Shown piece after piece: positions 10,956-23,258 of a stretch of 64,000 bases of DNA. Under the pieces are notes generated by a model, which saw only the letters and a list, made by a program, of their open reading frames with translations, was not told the origin of the DNA and searched no databases. This stretch comes from Corbicula japonica. Its lineage: Eukaryota > Mollusca > Bivalvia > Venerida > Cyrenidae. The stretch spans positions 372,001-436,000 of the forward strand of contig JAZAYU010000038.1 of the NCBI GenBank assembly GCA_038501625.1, given 5' to 3'. The position numbers were made by a program, and so were the translations under genes. The stretch's first letter is position 1; every line of letters starts with the position of its first letter.

Positions 10956-12191
10956 GTTTCGTTTCTAATTTCTTAAAGTATATGTAATGGCCTATAATTA
11001 AATAGTTCAAAGTTTTTTCTCTATAATTCTTGTTTAATAAGACACTGACAGTACAGTGTATGTATCATTTAACTTCTTATCTTTGCGATAACAAACACTA
11101 ATTGCTATATAGGAGGATAATTAATATGAGTTACAATTGCATTTTATCTTTTTCATGTTGATTTACGTGTTTTGTTAGTGATGGAAAAAGAACTAGTAAC
11201 AGTTCATGTAAACTATATGAACTGTCTTGATCTAATAGTTTAGTACGAGTGTTCCATGAAAGAAACAAACTTTGAGTTTCTTATACCCAGGCACAACATC
11301 TGTTTTGAAGCTGCATTGGAACTGAAACGTTGTTTTATTGTTTATTTTATTTCGAATAAACTTAAATAAGTTAGCATAAAATTAAACAACACAAGAAAGG
11401 ATATTTTAAGTACCCCCTTTGCCGCCAATTTGTAAAATTTAAGCATGATTTCAGATGCACAAAGATATATGGAATATTACAACAATATGCAATATGTAGT
11501 TCCGTATTTTTTCGAGTTGTGTATGTACGCAATATCACGCGAGACCGAAGGTGGAGCTTCATGTGGCTTTCATACACAACGATAAATAACACGAACCTAC
11601 AAACTGCATACTGTCATGATGTTCCTTTTATTGTATACCCTTCTCGCTCAAAACAGATTTAAATAATCTAAACAAAATATTTTAGTCAACAACCTGGTTT
11701 TAATACATAATACATGTAGTAGTCTGAAATAAAACGCGATAGTTACTTTATGAATGGCGTAGAAAATTTATAAATGACATAAAAATATCGTTTGTAAATC
11801 AGCGACGAAAATTTCCTATTTTGAAGTTCAGTATGTGTCGGAAATATACGACAATATGACGTCACATAGAACACCAGAAACTGCAAAAAAGAGAATTGGA
11901 AAACGACATTGTCCAATTCGGAATAAATTAATCTGCAAGTGGTATCAATTTTGCGGATTAACGCTGCACTGTGATAAAATCATTCACGGGTAGAGTCACA
12001 TTTTATAAATTTTAAATAGATGAAAATAGTGCTTTAAAACATTTCAGCCTGATCATGGGAAGATCGAAATCTGCTATTAAAAATGCACCACAGATAAGCT
12101 TTAACTTCTCATGTTTCAGTTTATTCTACGTTATACCTTTTATCATTATTATTTTTATCGTTATTTATGTATTTATTTGTTTGTTTACTAA
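10956..12191. other. Gene-free AT-rich stretch
   Basis: I see no gene or structured repeat. The 73-codon minus-strand frame at 11371-11592 shows no family features. Confidence 0.4.
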
Positions 12192-12282
12192 TTTATTATT
12201 ATTATTATTATTATTATTATCAGTAGTAGTAGTAGTAGTAGTCGTAGTCGTAGTCGTAGTCGTAGTAGTTAGTAGTAGTAGT

Positions 12283-12321
<39 letters not shown>
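12192..12321. repeat. (TTA)n/(TAG)n microsatellite
   Basis: A run of TTA/TAT triplets passes into TAG/TCG triplets. It creates a spurious poly-valine/serine reading frame. It abuts the foldback element that starts at 12322. Confidence 0.95.
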
Positions 12322-12323
<2 letters not shown>

Positions 12324-12430
12324 TAGGTTGACCATGTAAATTGGCGATGTTTACAATTATTAATGGAAAGTAAACACGGGTTAAGGCAAATGTACGAGTT
12401 AAAACTACTTTTTTCCAATGATATCACATC

Positions 12431-12505
12431 GCCTCGATAGCGCAGTGGTTAGCGAGTCCAACTGGCCTTGACATAACTATTTTCGACACGGGTTCGATTC
12501 ACACT
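12431..12505 (+). pseudogene. tRNA-like module 1, left arm
   Basis: A box gatagcgcagtggttagcg and B box gggttcgattc are about 50 bp apart, as in a tRNA gene. The arms do not fold cleanly, so I call it tRNA-like and assign no isotype. Confidence 0.5.
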
Positions 12506-12658
12506 GACACGCGGCTTTTAGAGATAATTTTTGATTATTATTGTTTAAGTTTTATTGCAGTTATTTCAAAGTATTTTATGTATTTTGATTCAATTTATTT
12601 TATCGCGGAAATAATTATTGTGTAAAAAGTATTTAAAACATGTAAAAAATAATCAAAC

Positions 12659-12758
12659 ATGTTTCGAACCTACAATCTATAACAGCATTGCTATCATTGC
12701 ATTTCAAGTTATTTTTATTGACTGCGTCTGAGACTACTCGGCTAATGGGACATGTGTT
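12659..12758 (-). pseudogene. tRNA-like module 2, left arm
   Basis: On the minus strand: A box tagccgagtagt and B box aggttcgaaac, with spacing long enough for a tRNA-Leu/Ser type or an intron. Confidence 0.5.
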
Positions 12759-12977
12759 GGGAGCGTTACGCTTTGTATTAAACAACGATTAAACTATTAG
12801 TCCATTGTTTACATGTATCGCCAATGTAAACACGTCAATGTAAACATTGCCAAATTATTATTGGACAGAGGTAATTTGGCAATGTTTACATTAGCGTGTT
12901 TACAATGGCGTTGCATGTAAACAATGGACATATATAATAATCGTTGTTTAATACAAAGCGTAACGCTCCAAACACTC

Positions 12978-13066
12978 GCCCCATTAGCCGAGTGGTCTAA
13001 GACGCACTCAATAAAAATACTTTGAAATGCAATGGTAGAAACGGTACGATAGGTTGTTGGTTCGAA
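12978..13066 (+). pseudogene. tRNA-like module 2, right arm
   Basis: The A box tagccgagtggtctaag is a perfect match to the consensus of long-variable-arm tRNAs. The B box is ttggttcgaaac. It mirrors the module at 12659-12758. Confidence 0.5.
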
Positions 13067-13220
13067 ACATGTTTTTTAATAACTTTTTAAACTGTTTACA
13101 CAGTAATTATTTCCTCGAGATAATCGATGTGATAAAATAAATTGAAACAAAAAATATAAGATACGAAATAACTGCAATAAAACTTAAACCATAGAAATCG
13201 AAATTTATCTCTGAATTCCG

Positions 13221-13296
13221 AGAATGATTCGAACCCGTGTCGAAAAAAGATATGTTATGCTAACCGAACGCGTTACCCACTGCGCCATCGAGGCGA
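13221..13296 (-). pseudogene. tRNA-like module 1, right arm
   Basis: On the minus strand: A box gatggcgcagtgggtaacgcg and B box gggttcgaatc. It mirrors the module at 12431-12505. Confidence 0.5.
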
Positions 13297-15309
13297 TATA
13301 ATATGATCCTGCAAAATAATACTGGTAAGTCCTAAATTTGCCTAAATCAGTATTTACATTCTATTAATAATTGTAAACATTGCCAATTTACCTCGGTCGA
13401 CCTATACCTTTGTCCAATAAAAGTAGTATCAACAATATTTGTTATTTATTTATTAATTTACGCAAGTGTACGCAATGTCCTTTTTAATTAATAAGAGCTA
13501 TCCGTGTTAAAGTTTTAAGCACTTCTAGGTCGTCATATTGTGAAAGCGAAAGTCATTTAAATAAACTCGCAAATTGTTATGTCTTATTAATGTATAAATA
13601 CACTTGCGTGGTGATTCGTGGATTTTGTGTTAAGAGATGTGGCAACACTACAGTTTTTCAAAATATACCATGTCGCCATTGTTCTTGGGTTAAAATTCTC
13701 ACACTTATACAAGTATGAATTACGCGAAATTTAGTTTTATCAAAGAAGCTGAATTTAGAGAAGCGTATAAAATGCATTAAAAGATAAGATAAACATGCTG
13801 CGGATATTAAATACTACAAATTCCTATTTCAATTAGATTTTGGATTGCAGCCAAAACATCAAACACCACTGATATTTTCGTTGAGAAGTATTGCGGGGAA
13901 GTAAATTCGACAGAACGTTGTTCATTGTTAATCACACCTTCATGTTGCTTTCCTTTAAGCCACGCCTTTTATTTATACTTTATTGTTTCAACATCCGCAG
14001 GGGGAAGGAACCTACAGTGACAAAAAATTGGATTGACAGCACAACCTATTTTAAAAGTAAAATACAGCATCTTTTGATTGGAGCAGCAGTTCTAATAGTC
14101 TTCGCATGACAAAAAAGCGATCGGAGTCTTGTTAAGTGCTGCAGTGCAACAGTTGTTTACGGAGGTTGCTCACTGGGTCAAAATCTAAGTGAAATCGAAA
14201 TTTGTAGTAAGTTTCTTTTTGATAGGATCAAAACGCAAAATGTACTTCACTGGGTTATCCGATAAGCGAATTTTTCGCTATAAAGAACAGAGAAGGCAAT
14301 AAGTGGCATAACTTTTTTCTGCTCATCTAAATACTTTGGTGCAAACGGTTTCATAAAATGCAATATTCATTTGCTTGATATTTATATATTTATTTCATAA
14401 AATATTAAAGTATACTGCGATAATCTGTTTTGAGGTTAACGTTTAACATCTCGACTGCCTATATATGCTAGTGAACATCGTGCAAAATCGGCAATCTGTC
14501 CGTTTTTAATAAAAAATAAACCACGTTCTGTTGAAATAAATCGTAGGTGCCAACAGGTTCAAAAAAAAAGAAGACACATTTATCTTTCAACTGATATTTG
14601 TTGCTTTTGTTAATATTATGTTGCGATAGCCTTTTTTTAGGTAAGACTGATTTTTTTTTAATTTAAATTAATAAAAAAGGAGCATATACACATTGCGCTG
14701 AATCGATAATCATTGCCGAGGCATCTACTTTATTTCGCGATTTAAAGGAAACAGTTTAACAAGGTGTCATTTCAGCATGCATTAAATAAAACTGTTTTCC
14801 TTCAGCTCTGAAATTAAGAAAAAGTAAATTAAAATAAAAGACGATCATGTATACTTTGGGGGGGGGGGGGGGGGTAAAAAGATAAGACGCAGTGGATGTT
14901 GAGTGTTTTTTGTTTGTTTTGTTATGATTGTTTTTTTCTAGTGATAGTAAAGACGTGTATATAATAAAGTTCGTAAAGACAAACTTGTTATTGTTGTTGT
15001 TGGTTTAGTAGTAATCATACAATTAGAGAATTTATTTTTTAAGGCATCCTAGCTTCAAAAGTGTCTAACAGGAAACGAAACAAATTCTCAATTTATAAAA
15101 GTCATCTATATGCATCTATCAGAGGATGCGAACATTACTCTTTCATTTAGTCGTGTTCGGTGACTCACAAAGTTCCCTTTTCATCTATAATGAAAATTTA
15201 GAGATGTAAACAGTAAAAATATATCTTCACTCCAACGTTAGTCAGCTTTCTAAAAATCAAATTGTTAATTCAATTGATTCAGAGTTGTATGCTTGTATAC
15301 TTTTGTGAT

Positions 15310-15460
15310 ACTTCAATTTTTGGTTTCAATTTCCCAGCCAATATAGATTTAAATATTGTTCAATCACCCCAAGGATATACTTCGTGCCTTTTATATTTTG
15401 CCTTGACGTTGTATGTGATTTGCAAGATTTATATCCAAAGATCCCCTGTCAAAATTGTAT
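15310..15460 (+). repeat. Fragment related to 34620-34740 (possible coding relic)
   Basis: The segment around caccccaaggatatacttcg has a frame reading SPQGYTSCLLYFAL. The reverse complement of 34620-34740 reads YPQGYTSCFLNLAF in the matching frame. Conservation of a frame hints at a decayed exon or a transposon gene; the function is unknown. Confidence 0.35.
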
Positions 15461-15554
15461 TCAAGTGGTTCATATAACGGTAAATCAAGGACATTTCATT
15501 AGGAATTTTTCATTAAAACCGCTGCTTTAGACTCCTTTGTTCTAACCGAAAACA

Positions 15555-15830
15555 AATTGGTAAACAAAAAAGAATACAATATCCATGATATGGCAAAACA
15601 GATTAAAGACCACCAGCATTTCAGAGTATTGAAAGTAATTGTGATAGCATGGCGAAAAGGAGTGGTTGCTTGGGCAGCAACGTTGACCAATAAGCGACTT
15701 GACAGAAGAGCACGTGACCTCACTAAGACATTACATTAAGTGCGCTGTACGCGAGCGGATAATGTTAGTCTCTCATCATAAAATTTGTTTTTAACTACGG
15801 AGAGTAGATTCATTAAAAGAAATTCATGGC
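15555..15830 (+). repeat. Copy of the dispersed repeat that forms the long inverted repeat at 51.7-57.8 kb
   Basis: It contains attgtgatagcatggcga, gcaacgttgaccaata and gcacgtgacctcacta. The same words occur at 57060-57300 and, inverted, at 52200-53340. Confidence 0.6.
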
Positions 15831-17549
15831 AGAGAAGTGAAAGATTAGTATAAACTTAATTACTAATTAATTAATATTTTTAATTAATTCGTTGTTTAAA
15901 CAACTGCAACTGTTTATGATGTAATTTTCAACATGATAATTGGTCACATTTATAAATAGTTAATTAATCGTATTAAATATAATTTGTCAGTAATGTTAAT
16001 TATGTCTTAACCTCCCACTAAACGAAAAAGGATGGGAATATGGGTTAATTCCATACTCATACAGAATCTGTATTGTAATTATGAAAACGTATATCGATAT
16101 CAGTAAATGGATTAAAAATGTTAATTTATATTTCTTTTTCTTATGATTGCGAATCTATCAAAGGTGTCGATGCATACATTAAGGTAAGAATTAGAAACGC
16201 GATATATCTTACTAATAAGTACACCACTAGTCAAATTCAGTGATAAAGTTAAAATCCTTTGTAAACCGGAATCCTCTCCAAACCGGATTTTGTCTTCAGT
16301 CCCGAAGGTGGCCGGTGTAGTAATGACGGTGTAAATAAATCGAAAAAAAATCCTAAGAACCAAAAACTGTAAGTTTTCTTCAATGATGGACTTGATGTAT
16401 GTTACATTAAAATTCATCATAGGGTACTAACAATAGAAGGGGTCAGTGCAAGAAGGTGCCTAACTCCAATTGAGGGTATAATTGAGTTAGGACCATTGTG
16501 ATTTACAAAACGTATTTTACAATTGAATAACCTCCCCTTTGATACTCATTTCTTTGTTTTAAAGTTAAAAATGGTCCTTGAAAAACTTAACAAAAGTCCT
16601 AACTCCACAGGCGGAGTTAGAACCTTTCTTACATTAATGTAACCAATTTTGACTGTATCAACGGTATCAACGGCAGTAAACAAATGTATGTGAAAATGTG
16701 AGTATATTTTGATTTTATATTATATTATTTTATATCAATAGTTGCATGATATTTTAGAGCAAAATTGTTTTTTCTATGTCTTGTCAAAATAACTTGCAGA
16801 AAATTCATTTGTGTAAAAATACTACGAATTTTATGATCTTTGTTTACAATCATATAGATAGGAATTTTGTTGCACAAACACCATTTTTATACTTTTTAAA
16901 AGTATTCCATGAACGCAGTTCACTCTTAAAGGTACTGTTTGAAGATTTTCTATACAGTTCACCATAAATTTATTGTTTAAGAGGTAATATTTAAATTTTG
17001 ACATTAAGAATGCCTTAGGGGCAATATGCACAAACGCATTGGAATTAGGACTTTTGTTGCATTGCAACATTCATTTCTCTTTTTCATTAAATGCATTAGA
17101 AAAATATAAAATATTCATTAAATACATTCTTATCAAGCCATTTCTGTTGTCAATGCCTGCACGTATGTTTATTTATTAAAATAACTTAATTAAACGAGAA
17201 TTACTCACCAATGATGTTGCTACATTCTACAAGAATTAACCGCAAGCAACTGATGTAAACTGCTCAGACGACTCTGAGTATTAGCATGACAACACTGAGT
17301 AGAAAAACTTTTTCAGACTCAATAAACAATAAAATACAGAGCAGATTCCAGTAATGCATAATATGTGCATTAATTATATTATACATTTCTAATGTAACAG
17401 TTTAAGATTTATGATAAATGATCATGATAAATGCTAGTAAAAAGGCTTCTCAGACAAACAATTGTATTTTTATCTAAAGCAGACTTTGACTATATTAAGC
17501 ATTTCTTTGTACACCGTGTTGTCTGTGTTTTTAAGTACAAAATATCCTC

Positions 17550-17875
17550 AAACTTACCCCAACAGGTTCTCGTATCACAAAACAGGTTGTCTTGGTGAAA
17601 TAACTCTAACCCACCCATCGGCTCTACAATGATGCACGCAAAAGCACACAAACATATAAAACATAAGAAGCTAATAGCATTGCAAAGCCAAAAGGCGGGT
17701 ACTCAATGATCTTACCGGGACCAGAGCTCCTGGACTAAAATCAGCAAGAACACGATGACAGGGATAAAAGAAACAAATCGAGCTTCTAGGTTCTTTTAAG
17801 AAAAGATTTCCCCATAAAGCTTCATAAACTCTTAAACCCGTGCTACCGTCATAAGATACACCTTTATTGGGTGAA
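17550..17875 (-). repeat. Retroelement 3'UTR, upstream part
   Basis: In minus orientation it starts near tgacggtagcacgggtttaa, as after the RT stop codon of the copy at 26440, and passes the ccctgtcatcgtgttcttgc and gctttgcaatgctattagct blocks before ending near accaacaggttctcg. The terminal part is missing. Confidence 0.7.
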
Positions 17876-18040
17876 CAGTGTTGATCTGGATCACTCAGCA
17901 CACCTTTGCCATCTGATCAGAATCTACACTTTTCGCTTTTAGTTTCATTAGACTAGGTTATTTCTGACAAAAATACGACCAGTGCAGATCGGATCTGACG
18001 GCACGGATGTGCTGGTTGATCTGGATCTGCATTAATTGCA
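17876..18040 (+). repeat. Dispersed repeat, also at 44190-44345
   Basis: Shared words include gccatctgatcag-atct and cttttagtttcatt in the same orientation at both sites. Confidence 0.5.
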
Positions 18041-18237
18041 CATTCGTTAAGTTAAGACAAAAACATGTTCTGAAGTATTTTTATGATTTTGTTAGTTAAC
18101 ACTTAACAGAATATATGCATATTCTGAGATAATGAAACACTATAAAGTAAAAGTGTACTATGATATTTATAATTTTGGTTATTTTATTGCATTTCAATGA
18201 AATAGTATTTTCGTAACAGTTCCTTTCAAAAATTGTT

Positions 18238-19580
18238 TTGAAGTTATCCTTGTTGGCAGTTTGCAGATTACGTAAATGGTCAGAAGATGTTAATCTTTTA
18301 ACAGATTGTCAGTATGGTTTTAGAAGCAAGAAAAGTACTGTAGACTGTATTTTTGTATTGTCGTCTATAATTAATAAGGTTATTGATTTCAAAAAGGCTT
18401 TCGATGTTGTATATCGTAACGGAATATGGTATAAATTAATGCAATATGATGCTTCTACGAAAACTGTTAATATGTTGCGAAAAATATATGAATCTGTTAA
18501 ATCTGTTAAATCGTGTGTCCGTGTAAACTCAGAATATACTGAATTCTTTGAGAGTCATATTGGTTTGAAACAAGGCGAGCCTCTATCTCCGCTCTTATTT
18601 TTGTTTTTCATAAATGATATGAAAAATTATATCTCTTCTGACAATATTGATGCTGCTAGTATTGAAGAATTAAAAATATACTTATTGTTGTTCGCCGATG
18701 ATACAGTGCTATTTTCTTATACTAAAGAAGGATTACAACTATTATTATATAAGTAACATAATTATTGTACTTTGTGGGGAATTACAGTAAATACCGACGA
18801 AAGTTTCGTTATGACTTGTAAAAGGGAAATAGACCGGAAAATGTCGATTTATACTTAGATAGAATAAAACTAAATGTTGTACAAAAATTCACATATCTTG
18901 GAGTTACGCTTTCACAAAATGGTACATTTGATCAAGCTCAAAAACAATTATCAGAACAAGCATCACGCGCATTATTTTCTCTTAACAAATTGTTTGATGA
19001 AATTTCTTTAGATGTGAGCGATAAACTTAAATTTTTTGATGCTATGATATGTCCAATTCTTAACTATGGATCTGAAGTTTGGGGCTTTCATAAGAGTCAT
19101 GATGTAGAAAGGATACAGTTAAAATTTTTAAAACAGCTACTAGGCGTTAGGCAACAAACTTGCAATACAGCTGCATATGGTGAGTTGGCAAGATTTCCAT
19201 TAAGTTTGTTCAGAAAAATAAGAATCATTAAATATTGGTTTAAGATAAGGAATAACCCTGATTCATTGGTGTACAAGTTATTTAATATGAAAAATTTAAG
19301 AGGAGATTTTACCAATAATTGGAGCGTAAATGTAAAGCAGCTTTTGGATAGTCTTGGCTTCTCATACTTGTTTGAATTGAATATCGTTTCTCAGTTACAA
19401 ATTGATACGTTGTTAGGCGACTATTTGATATTTACCTTCAAAGTTGGTATGAGAATTTAAGAAATTCACCAAAACTTGATTGTTATGCAACATTTAAACA
19501 CAATTTTAACTTAGAACATTACACCAAATGTATAAATAACAAAAAACTTTGAATTATTTTGACTAGATTTAGATGTTCCG

Positions 19581-19611
<31 letters not shown>

Positions 19612-20165
19612 TATTGAAGAAGGTAGATTATATTAGCAGAGAAAATAGGCTATGTACCAAATGTAACATGAAAGTAATAGAAAATGAGTACCATTTTTTG
19701 TTAGTATGCTCTCGGTATAGAGATCTAAGGATTAAATATTTACCAAAATACTATAGGCATTGGCAAAATATGAATACATTTATAAATCTTTTGTCATGTA
19801 CTAATGAAAAGATATTGTATAATCTTGCTATGTACTTATCACTAGCAACCAATAAAAGAAACGTTTGAATTTTACTGAAACCTAAAGATTTTTTTCCCAC
19901 TTTATTACACACACTTTTCTAATAATATTATAATGTTACAATAACAAACTACATCTTATAGTTTACCTTACATTTCTGTTTGAATGTTTGTTTTCCCATA
20001 ATGTGTTGTTTTGTGTTTTTTTTCTTTCATTCTTGTCATGTATTTATTTCCACGACATGCCATACATTATGTTATGTATGTTATTTAGCACTGTTCATTT
20101 TGAATATGCTAATAAATTCTTTGAATTTGACTTTGATTAAAAATAAAATACATATTCTGAGATAT
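18238..20165 (+). pseudogene. Non-LTR retrotransposon (LINE) reverse transcriptase, decayed
   Basis: The first frame (18238-18756) holds RT motifs in order: QYGFR, DFKKAFD, GLKQGEPLSPLLF, FINDM and the catalytic FADDTVLF. The frame then breaks. A second part (about 18890-19460) has the usual post-RT region (LNYGSEVWGF, LKQLLGVR). A third part (19605-19868) ends with a zinc-knuckle-like cluster CTKC-NEYHF-C typical of LINE C-termini. About 30 residues expected before DFKKAFD are missing, and a (CA)n run interrupts the frame near 19582-19606. No endonuclease or 5' end is seen, so the copy is 5'-truncated. The 3' region runs AT-rich to about 20165. This is a dead copy, clade not assigned. Confidence 0.9.
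19581..19607. repeat. (CA)n microsatellite within the LINE
   Basis: About thirteen CA dinucleotides interrupt the decayed LINE frame. Confidence 0.95.
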
Positions 20166-22440
20166 CGAAAATAAAGCTTTTATGCGTAACCTGTGTACAT
20201 GGAACTGGTTTGAATATTAAAATTTTGCGTCTGTCAATGAAGAATATATGTTTAAAACTATCATTGTTTTTGTTTTCTGTAATCAATCAATGTAATATCA
20301 ATCAATTTATCAACCAAATAATGTGTAAATCAATGCAAACCAAATAATTGGTGGTTAAGTTGATACGCCTTCAGGCTTCATAATAATTTGTAAAAAAAAA
20401 CAAACTCGGAGATATATGATTTTACATCATTGAAATGTTGAACAAATTAGAGGCTCCTAACTTTTAAGCAATTAGTTGCAAAGTCACAAAGGTCCTTACT
20501 CTTTGGGATTTAGAACCGTTTTTGCATAACCACATTTAATAAAATTAACATTTTTTTTATAAAATGGTTTAATAGTTTGTAAAACATACAACCTAGGTTT
20601 CAAATAATTGTTAATTTGCTACATTAATTATTACTAAAATATTTTTTAAAATATATCAATCAAAACTAAATTGATAAAATGACCTTTTCTCGAAATAATG
20701 TAAAATGACGTTTGGTACCATCTTTCACAGACCCCTTAATTATTATTTTAATGAACAATGGAATCATGATTATTTTTATTCTTACAATGTTTCTATAAAC
20801 GTATTATGTTCATGTAAATCAAGTTATTAATGAGACAAATTATACGTACACACTAATAGATTAAAAATACAATTATTTTTTAGTTACCATAGTAATTTTT
20901 TATAAGAAATTTTCACAGTTAAGGTGGCTCGTTAAAATATAAAAGTTGTCCGATCATTTTGAAATTTGGCAGGTTGATAGAGTTTGACGTCCCACGTTAC
21001 ATAGCAACGTCTGCTTTCCTCTGACGTCACGTAAATCACCTTAAACGCGCCCCCTAGCGGCGTTCTTCTGAACTCATCACGCCGGTCACTTATTTGCACA
21101 TACCTTTATTGTCTGTCATCCGATATTTATTATGTAAATTGTTGTGTAAAGAAATGTAAATTAACACAATGACAAAATAAAAAAACAACATAACTAAACG
21201 ATCTAGTTTTCTTGCAAAATAGGCTCGAAAAACGCCAATGCTGGTAAAATAGTGACGTTTCAGGAAAACACTTAGTTGCTTATTTGGATATAACTTTATT
21301 GTCTGTCATCCTATTTTTATTTTGCAGACTGTGTTATACCTTTCTTTCCATACTTTTTGCATTGTATTTAATTCATGAAAAAATGGACGAATTCGTTTCA
21401 TATGCACGTACCGGCGCGTAAGAAAACGTTACTTTTAGCAGACGCGTTCAAATTTGTAAAATTAAAAACAAAATCGGTACTGTGAAAGTGACTGTTTTAA
21501 TTTTGATATGTTACTGTTGAAGTTCAAATATATTGAATAACAAAATAACAAAGGTATCTCAACGATTCCGTTTTCTGGCAAATTAGGCTCGGAAAAGTCA
21601 ATTGCGGGTAAAAACGTGACGTTTGACCATCTAATTGGATAGTGGTTTCGTGCAATTCTTGAGTTAATGTATCTTATTTGTAAGCGATTAAAACAGATTT
21701 GAATAGTATAGAATTTAATGTAATCACTTTCTTTAATATATTTGCTTAATTGATAAAAAATGTGTGAAAATTGTTTTTGATAGAAGAGCGTTGTTAAGAA
21801 TGCTATCTTAAATTTAATTGGTAAAACTACCCTATAGGTAAATCCGTATCTTGCCGACAGTTTAAATTAATGAGAAATTTAGAGGTTTTTTTTTTTAATT
21901 AAATAGTCAAATATAGTTTTTGTTGACAGTAATATTAATTAGTTGCTTGTACAATGTATGGATTCTTTTCTTCTTAACAAAGTTCAAACGTCTTAAATAT
22001 CGAAAAATAAACTAATAAAAATTATCGACACGACGTCGCAATCAAATTAAGTAAGCTTGTTAAAAACATTCTTTAAACAAAGAATAATTTCCGAAAGTAA
22101 GTTACTAGTATGCATTTTCGTTTCACTAAAATGTTCCCGTACTCTCTATCAACGGATTGTGGAGACAACGATTGCTGTCGAGCGCATGTTATACACGTAC
22201 CATAACTAAGTTTGATTTTTCGAACGTCATGTTATTATGCATGAAGAAAATTTTCTATAATGATTGGCAAAAGTCATTATTTGCATCTTAAAACAGGGCG
22301 GAAAGGAAAAAAACCATCCTAAAGGACATGTCAGGACTTGAATATGTCTTGGTATTTCTTTCCTGATAATATTTTGTTTTACTTTTAAAACATCTATACA
22401 AGTTATTAATAACCTCTTGTCTGTCTAGATAAAAATACAA
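20166..22440. other. Gene-free stretch
   Basis: I find no gene. Around 20930-21640 there are internally repeated words (tttattgtctgtcatcc twice, aataggctcg or attaggctcg twice, gtgacgttt twice), which suggests a decayed tandem or transposon-derived repeat. The rest is AT-rich. Confidence 0.4.
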
Positions 22441-22560
22441 ATGTATCAATTAATTGTGTCATGCAATCTTCCAAAAGCAATTATGTCAAACCAAATTAAC
22501 AATTAATTGCATCGTGCTACCTTTCAAAAGCAAATATGTCTAGACACATTTACCTACAGA
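22440..22560 (-). repeat. Two units of the promoter-upstream repeat, gene copy 2
   Basis: In minus orientation the unit reads gtctagacatatttgc-ttt, gaaaggtagcacgatgcaat and taattgttaatttgg. It recurs upstream of the other three copies and as an array at 47205-47580. Confidence 0.6.
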
Positions 22561-22628
22561 GAAAAGGTCAATCTAACTAAAGTCAGATCTAACAGAATGT
22601 TAGATATGATGACTGTCCGAAAGTACCG

Positions 22629-22636
22629 TATATAAG
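22629..22636 (+). promoter_or_regulatory. TATA-box candidate, copy 2
   Basis: TATATAAG lies 630 bp before the ATG. The same word with flanking atgttaga(t/c) and ccgtatataagca-like context is conserved upstream of copy 3 (40468-40475, minus). Conservation between the two copies and an acceptor before the ATG exon fit a promoter with a noncoding first exon. This is inference. Confidence 0.4.
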
Positions 22637-23258
22637 CAAACGTGGGTTTTCCCGATTACTATTTTTTATAAAATTTGAAAATTGACATAGGAAACATGAT
22701 TCACAACGCTATCGAAAAGGGTCTAAATATGATCTTAATGTGTCATTTAAGTGGAAATGAATGAAATACTATATTTAATACACCAATCTTTATTAAAGTA
22801 TGTATTCACAGGTTTTAAACACTTTAATGGATTAAATTGTGTTGTAAATGCATACAACAATGCAGTACAACATACGAAACGCTTCGACATTTACAGCGAG
22901 CATCACGTTCTTAATATGCGATACAATTTGATAGGTTTGTTATGTTGTTGATGAAAACACGTTTGATTACCAGTCGTTAGATTCTGATACCTTAGCGATT
23001 TTTTGAAGATGATTTTCACCAGATTGAGAAGATGTCAGAGCAAGTATCTTCCATGGTTCGTTCGGTTAAAATAGAACATATACGCTACCTTGCATTATAA
23101 AAGCCTTAATCCCTTAACAAATTAAATCGTACTATATTGTCTATATTTCCCGCATACTCATGCGTGTACTCATAAAACTTGGAAGTAACGCATTGATGCG
23201 AAACATTTCTTTTATTTTCAGAACTGATTCCCTATTCATATCATCTAGATATTTCTCT

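Larger units (their letters stand above)
12322..13406. mobile_element. Inverted dimer (foldback) of a 520-bp element carrying tRNA-like modules
   Basis: Two halves (12337-12857 and 12872-13390) are inverted copies separated by 14 bp. Each half has its own inverted ends (taaattggcaatgtttacaa and mirror). Outermost words tataggttgacc and ggtcgacctata extend the palindrome. Each half holds two tRNA-like modules that point at each other. The arms differ by scattered substitutions, so they are diverging copies and not an obvious assembly artefact. No protein frame is present. Confidence 0.8.
13407..17549. other. Gene-free stretch with small repeats
   Basis: I find no supported gene. It holds a poly-G run (14858-14874), a fragment at 15310-15460 related in inverted orientation to 34620-34740, and a dispersed repeat at 15555-15830. 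Reading frames of 60-99 codons here look accidental. Confidence 0.4.

Noticed and set aside
12055..12285. 76-codon plus-strand frame ending in poly-valine/serine
   Set aside because: Its second half is the TAG/TCG microsatellite; no coding signal remains without it.
13891..14109. 72-codon frame with a hydrophobic end
   Set aside because: There is no splice context, no relative in the window and no recognisable domain.
17671..17901. Minus-strand frame with CFFYPCHRVLADF as a protein family (also at 26275 and 28878)
   Set aside because: It is the retroelement 3'UTR read through just after the RT stop codon; the frames recur only because the repeat does.
22751..22951. 66-codon frame upstream of copy 2
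   Set aside because: The matching region upstream of copy 3 does not keep the frame; it is conserved as flanking DNA only.
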